DNA of 25,454 bases from NCBI GenBank assembly GCA_937890745.1, contig CALADH010000049.1, positions 1 to 25,454 on the forward strand, given 5' to 3'. Positions within the stretch are counted from its first letter, which is position 1. The number at the start of each line of letters is the position of its first letter. The position numbers and the translations under genes were made by a program. This DNA comes from Scybalocola_A sp900557175 (GTDB lineage Bacteria; Bacillota; Clostridia; Lachnospirales; Lachnospiraceae). Positions 22,855-25,454 of this stretch are shown here, in pieces. Under the pieces are notes generated by a model that was not told the origin of the DNA, ran no database searches, and saw only the letters and a program-made list of their open reading frames with translations.

Positions 22855-24311
22855 TGACTATTTTTCATATATTTTTCCCGAAGTGCCCTGGCGCCGTCAT
22901 GCCGCCCTGTCTTTTCAAGATATTCAAGATAGCTTTCAAGATAGCCGATTGTGTGATGCGGGCCGCCCTCGGCGAGTACTGTCCAAAGCGGGTCGATCTG
23001 ACTTTTAGACTTTGCCATCTGTTCATCATGCCAGTCCAAGATCAGCTTTGCGCCCTGTGCACAAATTTCAGGGTGCGCCCCGCTGATATCTCGCTGCTCA
23101 TACGGATCGTCTTTTACATTAAAGAGCATTTCTTTCGGGAACAGATGAAAACCATCGTGATAAGTCCTTATATAGAGCCAGTCCGAAAATCTTGCCGAGC
23201 GCTGACATACATGAGCCATCTGTGAAAGCACAAGGCTGTCGCGGCCGCACGCCGTACCGTCTGTTAACGTCTTCGCATAGCTTTCACCGTCCCAGTGCAC
23301 ATAGTGTTTAACGCCGAGCAAATCTGCCATTGTCGGCAATAAGTCAAGATTATAATGGAAACCATTATCATGAATACCTTTTTTGCCGTCTGGCCACTTC
23401 ATAATAAACGGAATATGGCAGGTCGGCATATCTGCTGTGCCGTGCTCGGAGTAAATACCGAGTTCCCCCATATTTTCACCATGATCGGACGTCACAATAA
23501 TTGCCGTATCTTCATAAATGCCCTGTGCCTTTAAACAGTCAATAAGCTGTCCGATCAGCATATCTGCATAACGGATACCGCAATCATAGCCGTCAAAAAT
23601 TTTCTTTACATCATCAAGATTCTCACCTTTTCCAAGTGCTCTCGGAAAACGCGGATCTGTTGCATCGCTGTACATGCTCAGCTCATTAATGCCGTGAGGC
23701 CCTGTCAGCTTTTTATGTTTTTCAAGCACATCTTCAGTAATCCAGTTATTAAGCGGTTCATCTTTAAAAGGATTGCCAAAAGAAGCCGGCGCCCTGTACG
23801 GTGTATGCGGATCCCACAGATGCACATGCAAAAACCAGTTATCTCTTGTTTCGTTGCGCTTTAACCAGTCAAGCGCCACAGGCAGTACTTTTTCTCCGGA
23901 TTCCATACCGCTGCCGCCGACATTGTAACACTCATTAAAACCGGCATCAAACCAGTATGAAGAATGGCGCTCTGCAAAAGTGCTCACAGAAACTGTATGC
24001 ATTCCTGCTCTCCTGAAAATGTTATGGAAGTTTCCGTCATCAACCGGATCTGTGAATCCTCTGCCCCTGCCTGTCAAGCGTCTGTCCGCGGCTGTATTGC
24101 CGTGGCCGACAGCCCCGTTTCTTATGCCGAACATACCGCTCACAAGCGCTGCCCTTGACGGCAGACACGGCGCGTCAGAACAATAATAATTATCAAAACG
24201 GACGCCGTCCGCACAAATGCCGTCGATATTCGGCGTCGTATTGCGCTCATAGCCATAGCAGCCCATATGATCCGGCCGCAGCGTATCAATGTCTACAAAT
24301 AAAATTCTCAT
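22851..24311 (-). CDS. Cys-type sulfatase family hydrolase, cytoplasmic
   Basis: A 486-residue member of the alkaline phosphatase/sulfatase superfamily. The sulfatase signature CLPSRAALVSG begins at C49, the residue converted to formylglycine in active enzymes. Metal-site motifs are VDIDTLRPDHMG at the N-terminus and TSDHGENMGE in the second half. There is no signal peptide, so it acts in the cytoplasm on an imported small substrate, such as a sulfated sugar from mucin or glycosaminoglycans. A phosphonate monoester hydrolase is another possibility. No maturase gene lies in the window. AAGGGG precedes the ATG. Its 3' end carries the marR promoter's -35 box. Confidence 0.88.
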   Translation of the reverse strand: MRILFVDIDTLRPDHMGCYGYERNTTPNIDGICADGVRFDNYYCSDAPCLPSRAALVSGMFGIRNGAVGHGNTAADRRLTGRGRGFTDPVDDGNFHNIFRRAGMHTVSVSTFAERHSSYWFDAGFNECYNVGGSGMESGEKVLPVALDWLKRNETRDNWFLHVHLWDPHTPYRAPASFGNPFKDEPLNNWITEDVLEKHKKLTGPHGINELSMYSDATDPRFPRALGKGENLDDVKKIFDGYDCGIRYADMLIGQLIDCLKAQGIYEDTAIIVTSDHGENMGELGIYSEHGTADMPTCHIPFIMKWPDGKKGIHDNGFHYNLDLLPTMADLLGVKHYVHWDGESYAKTLTDGTACGRDSLVLSQMAHVCQRSARFSDWLYIRTYHDGFHLFPKEMLFNVKDDPYEQRDISGAHPEICAQGAKLILDWHDEQMAKSKSQIDPLWTVLAEGGPHHTIGYLESYLEYLEKTGRHDGARALREKYMKNSH

Positions 24312-24398
24312 AATGCACTTTCCCCTTACTTTTTGAAAATTACATCTACTATTTTAGCACTTTTTCCCGAAAATAACAGGGGGATTTCTAAAATTGCA

Positions 24399-24426
24399 TT
24401 GACAGTTTTTTTATAAGCGTTATACT
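24399..24426 (+). promoter_or_regulatory. Promoter of small membrane protein gene
   Basis: Consensus TTGACA at 24399-24404, a 16-base spacer and TATACT at 24421-24426, about 50 bases before the start codon. Confidence 0.7.
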
Positions 24427-24474
24427 TAAATTAAGGACATGAAGCAGACGGGCGTTTCTCACAGGGGTGATTTT

Positions 24475-24654
24475 ATGAATAAGAAGTCATCATTCGCCGA
24501 TTTTTTGTTCCCGATTTTGGCAGCAGCCATCGGTGCAGTATTGGCAACTTATTTATTCGACGCTATTGGCGCCACATTAGTACTTATTATTACATCATGT
24601 ATCCTCTTTGTTTTTAAAATGCTTGAACAGGACAATGAAACCTATAGATCATAG
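24475..24654 (+). CDS. Small membrane protein (59 aa)
   Basis: A 59-residue hydrophobic protein starting MNKKSSFADF. One long or two short membrane segments cover about 10-48 (PILAAAIGAVLATYLF, then ATLVLIITSCILFVFKM), followed by a polar tail. I recognise no family. The ATG at 24475 has AGGGGTGA at a good distance; an upstream in-frame ATG at 24439 has AAGGA too close to it. A clear plus-strand promoter precedes it. It converges on the XRE regulator gene. Confidence 0.65.
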   Translation: MNKKSSFADFLFPILAAAIGAVLATYLFDAIGATLVLIITSCILFVFKMLEQDNETYRS

Positions 24655-24661
24655 CAGTTAT

Positions 24662-24698
24662 GAACGTCCGCCTGCCATGCCGTTCTAAGACTTTTTTT
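24662..24698 (+). terminator. Possible terminator of small membrane protein gene
   Basis: GAACG (24662-24666) and CGTTC (24681-24685) form a short stem with a weak inner pair, followed by seven T residues at 24692-24698. It overlaps the 3' end of the convergent regulator gene. Confidence 0.45.
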
Positions 24699-25386
24699 CA
24701 TCTTTATAATACCACTTCCGTACCCTGACAGTGAAGCTGCCGACTGCGACGGTACCAATCAGACCGATCAGTACAATCCACATGATCATACCTTTTTCTC
24801 CGGCAAAGACATTTTCTGCCTGTCCCTTTCTGACTATATTAAAGATGACAATACCCATTATAAAAACAAAATATAACAACGCCCATAAAAGTTCCATTTT
24901 AAGGCTTGTCAGGCGTATATTCCTGCCCGGAAGTTTTTTATTCATATAAGAAACAATCACTGCCAAAACAGCTGCCGCACACCAGCACGAAATATTTAAA
25001 AAATTAATTTTTGGCAGAAACATCCCTGCGTCCGTCATGAGAAAAGGCAGACATGTCAAAAACACCGCTATAAGCGTCATTGCATCAAGACAAAGCTGTC
25101 CCCGATAAAGCTGCTTTGTATTAAACGACAACATTAAAAGCTTCTCTGTTTCTGTTTTATAATCTTTTGCGGCAATCCTTTTGCCTGCCAAAAGTTCACT
25201 CACCTGAATATCAAATTCTGCACAAAGCGGCTCAATGATACTTATGTCAGGAATTGAACGTCCGGTTTCCCATTTCGACACAGCTTTTTCGGTCACACCC
25301 AGCTTTTCGCCAAGCTGCTTCTGCGTCAGTCCTTTCTCTTTTCTGCATATATTCACAAACCGTCCTATTTGCTTTGCATCAACCAT
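24685..25386 (-). CDS. XRE-family regulator with membrane domain
   Basis: A 233-residue protein. Residues about 8-63 are a Cro/XRE helix-turn-helix (LTQKQLGEKLGVTEKAVSKW, then GRSIPDISIIEPLCAEFDIQ). From about residue 100 there are four hydrophobic segments, for example MTLIAVFLTCLPFLM and MIMWIVLIGLIGTVAVGSF, ending in a basic tail. This HTH-plus-membrane layout is common in Firmicutes and suggests a membrane-tethered regulator that senses envelope or small-molecule signals. GGGAGGG precedes the ATG. No target gene is evident. Confidence 0.88.
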   Translation of the reverse strand: MVDAKQIGRFVNICRKEKGLTQKQLGEKLGVTEKAVSKWETGRSIPDISIIEPLCAEFDIQVSELLAGKRIAAKDYKTETEKLLMLSFNTKQLYRGQLCLDAMTLIAVFLTCLPFLMTDAGMFLPKINFLNISCWCAAAVLAVIVSYMNKKLPGRNIRLTSLKMELLWALLYFVFIMGIVIFNIVRKGQAENVFAGEKGMIMWIVLIGLIGTVAVGSFTVRVRKWYYKDEKKS

Positions 25387-25410
25387 AGCGCACCCTCCCT
25401 TTGGTGTTGT

Positions 25411-25438
25411 ATCATAAAAGTTGACACCCTATTCTCAA
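25411..25438 (-). promoter_or_regulatory. Promoter of the XRE regulator gene
   Basis: On the minus strand, TTGAGA (25438-25433), a 16-base spacer and TATGAT (25416-25411), about 25 bases before the start codon. Confidence 0.55.
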
Positions 25439-25454
25439 GGATTTTGATATATAA

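Noticed and set aside
25421..25454. TTGACA at 25421 as a plus-strand promoter leading out of the window
   Set aside because: The nearest -10-like sequence is 19 or more bases away and the downstream gene is not visible.

Overview
The window looks like a low-to-mid GC Clostridia chromosome, most likely Lachnospiraceae. The evidence is strong Shine-Dalgarno sites, a cysE-cysS-mrnC-rlmB-sigH cluster in the order known from spore-forming Firmicutes, a cysteine T-box leader, BspA-type LRR and DUF362 proteins, and MarR-linked heterodimeric ABC exporters. No tRNA, rRNA or CRISPR array was seen.

Mobile part, about 1-5100. Reading on the minus strand from right to left: an IS110-family insertion sequence (transposase 3647-4942, long structured non-coding flank 3220-3646); a tyrosine recombinase reduced to its catalytic domain; a MobC-like ribbon-helix-helix protein; a 54-codon ORF that overlaps it; an actin-like ParM; a ParR-like partner; then about 540 bases without a gene, packed with hairpins and resembling an oriT/centromere region. 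This is one end of an integrated conjugative or mobilisable element. The rest, probably including a relaxase, lies left of the window.

Housekeeping part, 5155-10861. One minus-strand operon starts at a TTGACA-17-TATCCT promoter and a cysteine T-box (specifier UGC, discriminator-pairing UGGA). It runs cysE, cysS, mrnC, rlmB, sigH and a DUF368 polyprenyl-phosphate translocase gene. ispF lies upstream and ends another minus-strand run.

Operon 10394-16654. In transcription order: a Cof-type HAD phosphatase, a DUF362 ferredoxin-like protein, a cytoplasmic LRR protein, a VWA protein of the DUF2201 metallopeptidase-like family with a degenerate HExxH, a MoxR-like AAA+ ATPase and ispF. The tight LRR-VWA-AAA+ trio is the best candidate for a little-described functional module.

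Accessory part, 16710-25386. It holds a plus-strand cysteine-rich CGC-repeat mini-protein; a DHA3-type MFS efflux pump preceded by what looks like a leader-peptide attenuator (24 codons, Lys-Ile-Arg motif, hairpins); a MarR regulator with two palindromic operators driving a heterodimeric ABC exporter; a cytoplasmic Cys-type sulfatase; a 59-residue membrane protein; and an XRE regulator fused to a membrane domain. Gene starts were moved inward from the longest ORF wherever a clear ribosome binding site decides the matter.
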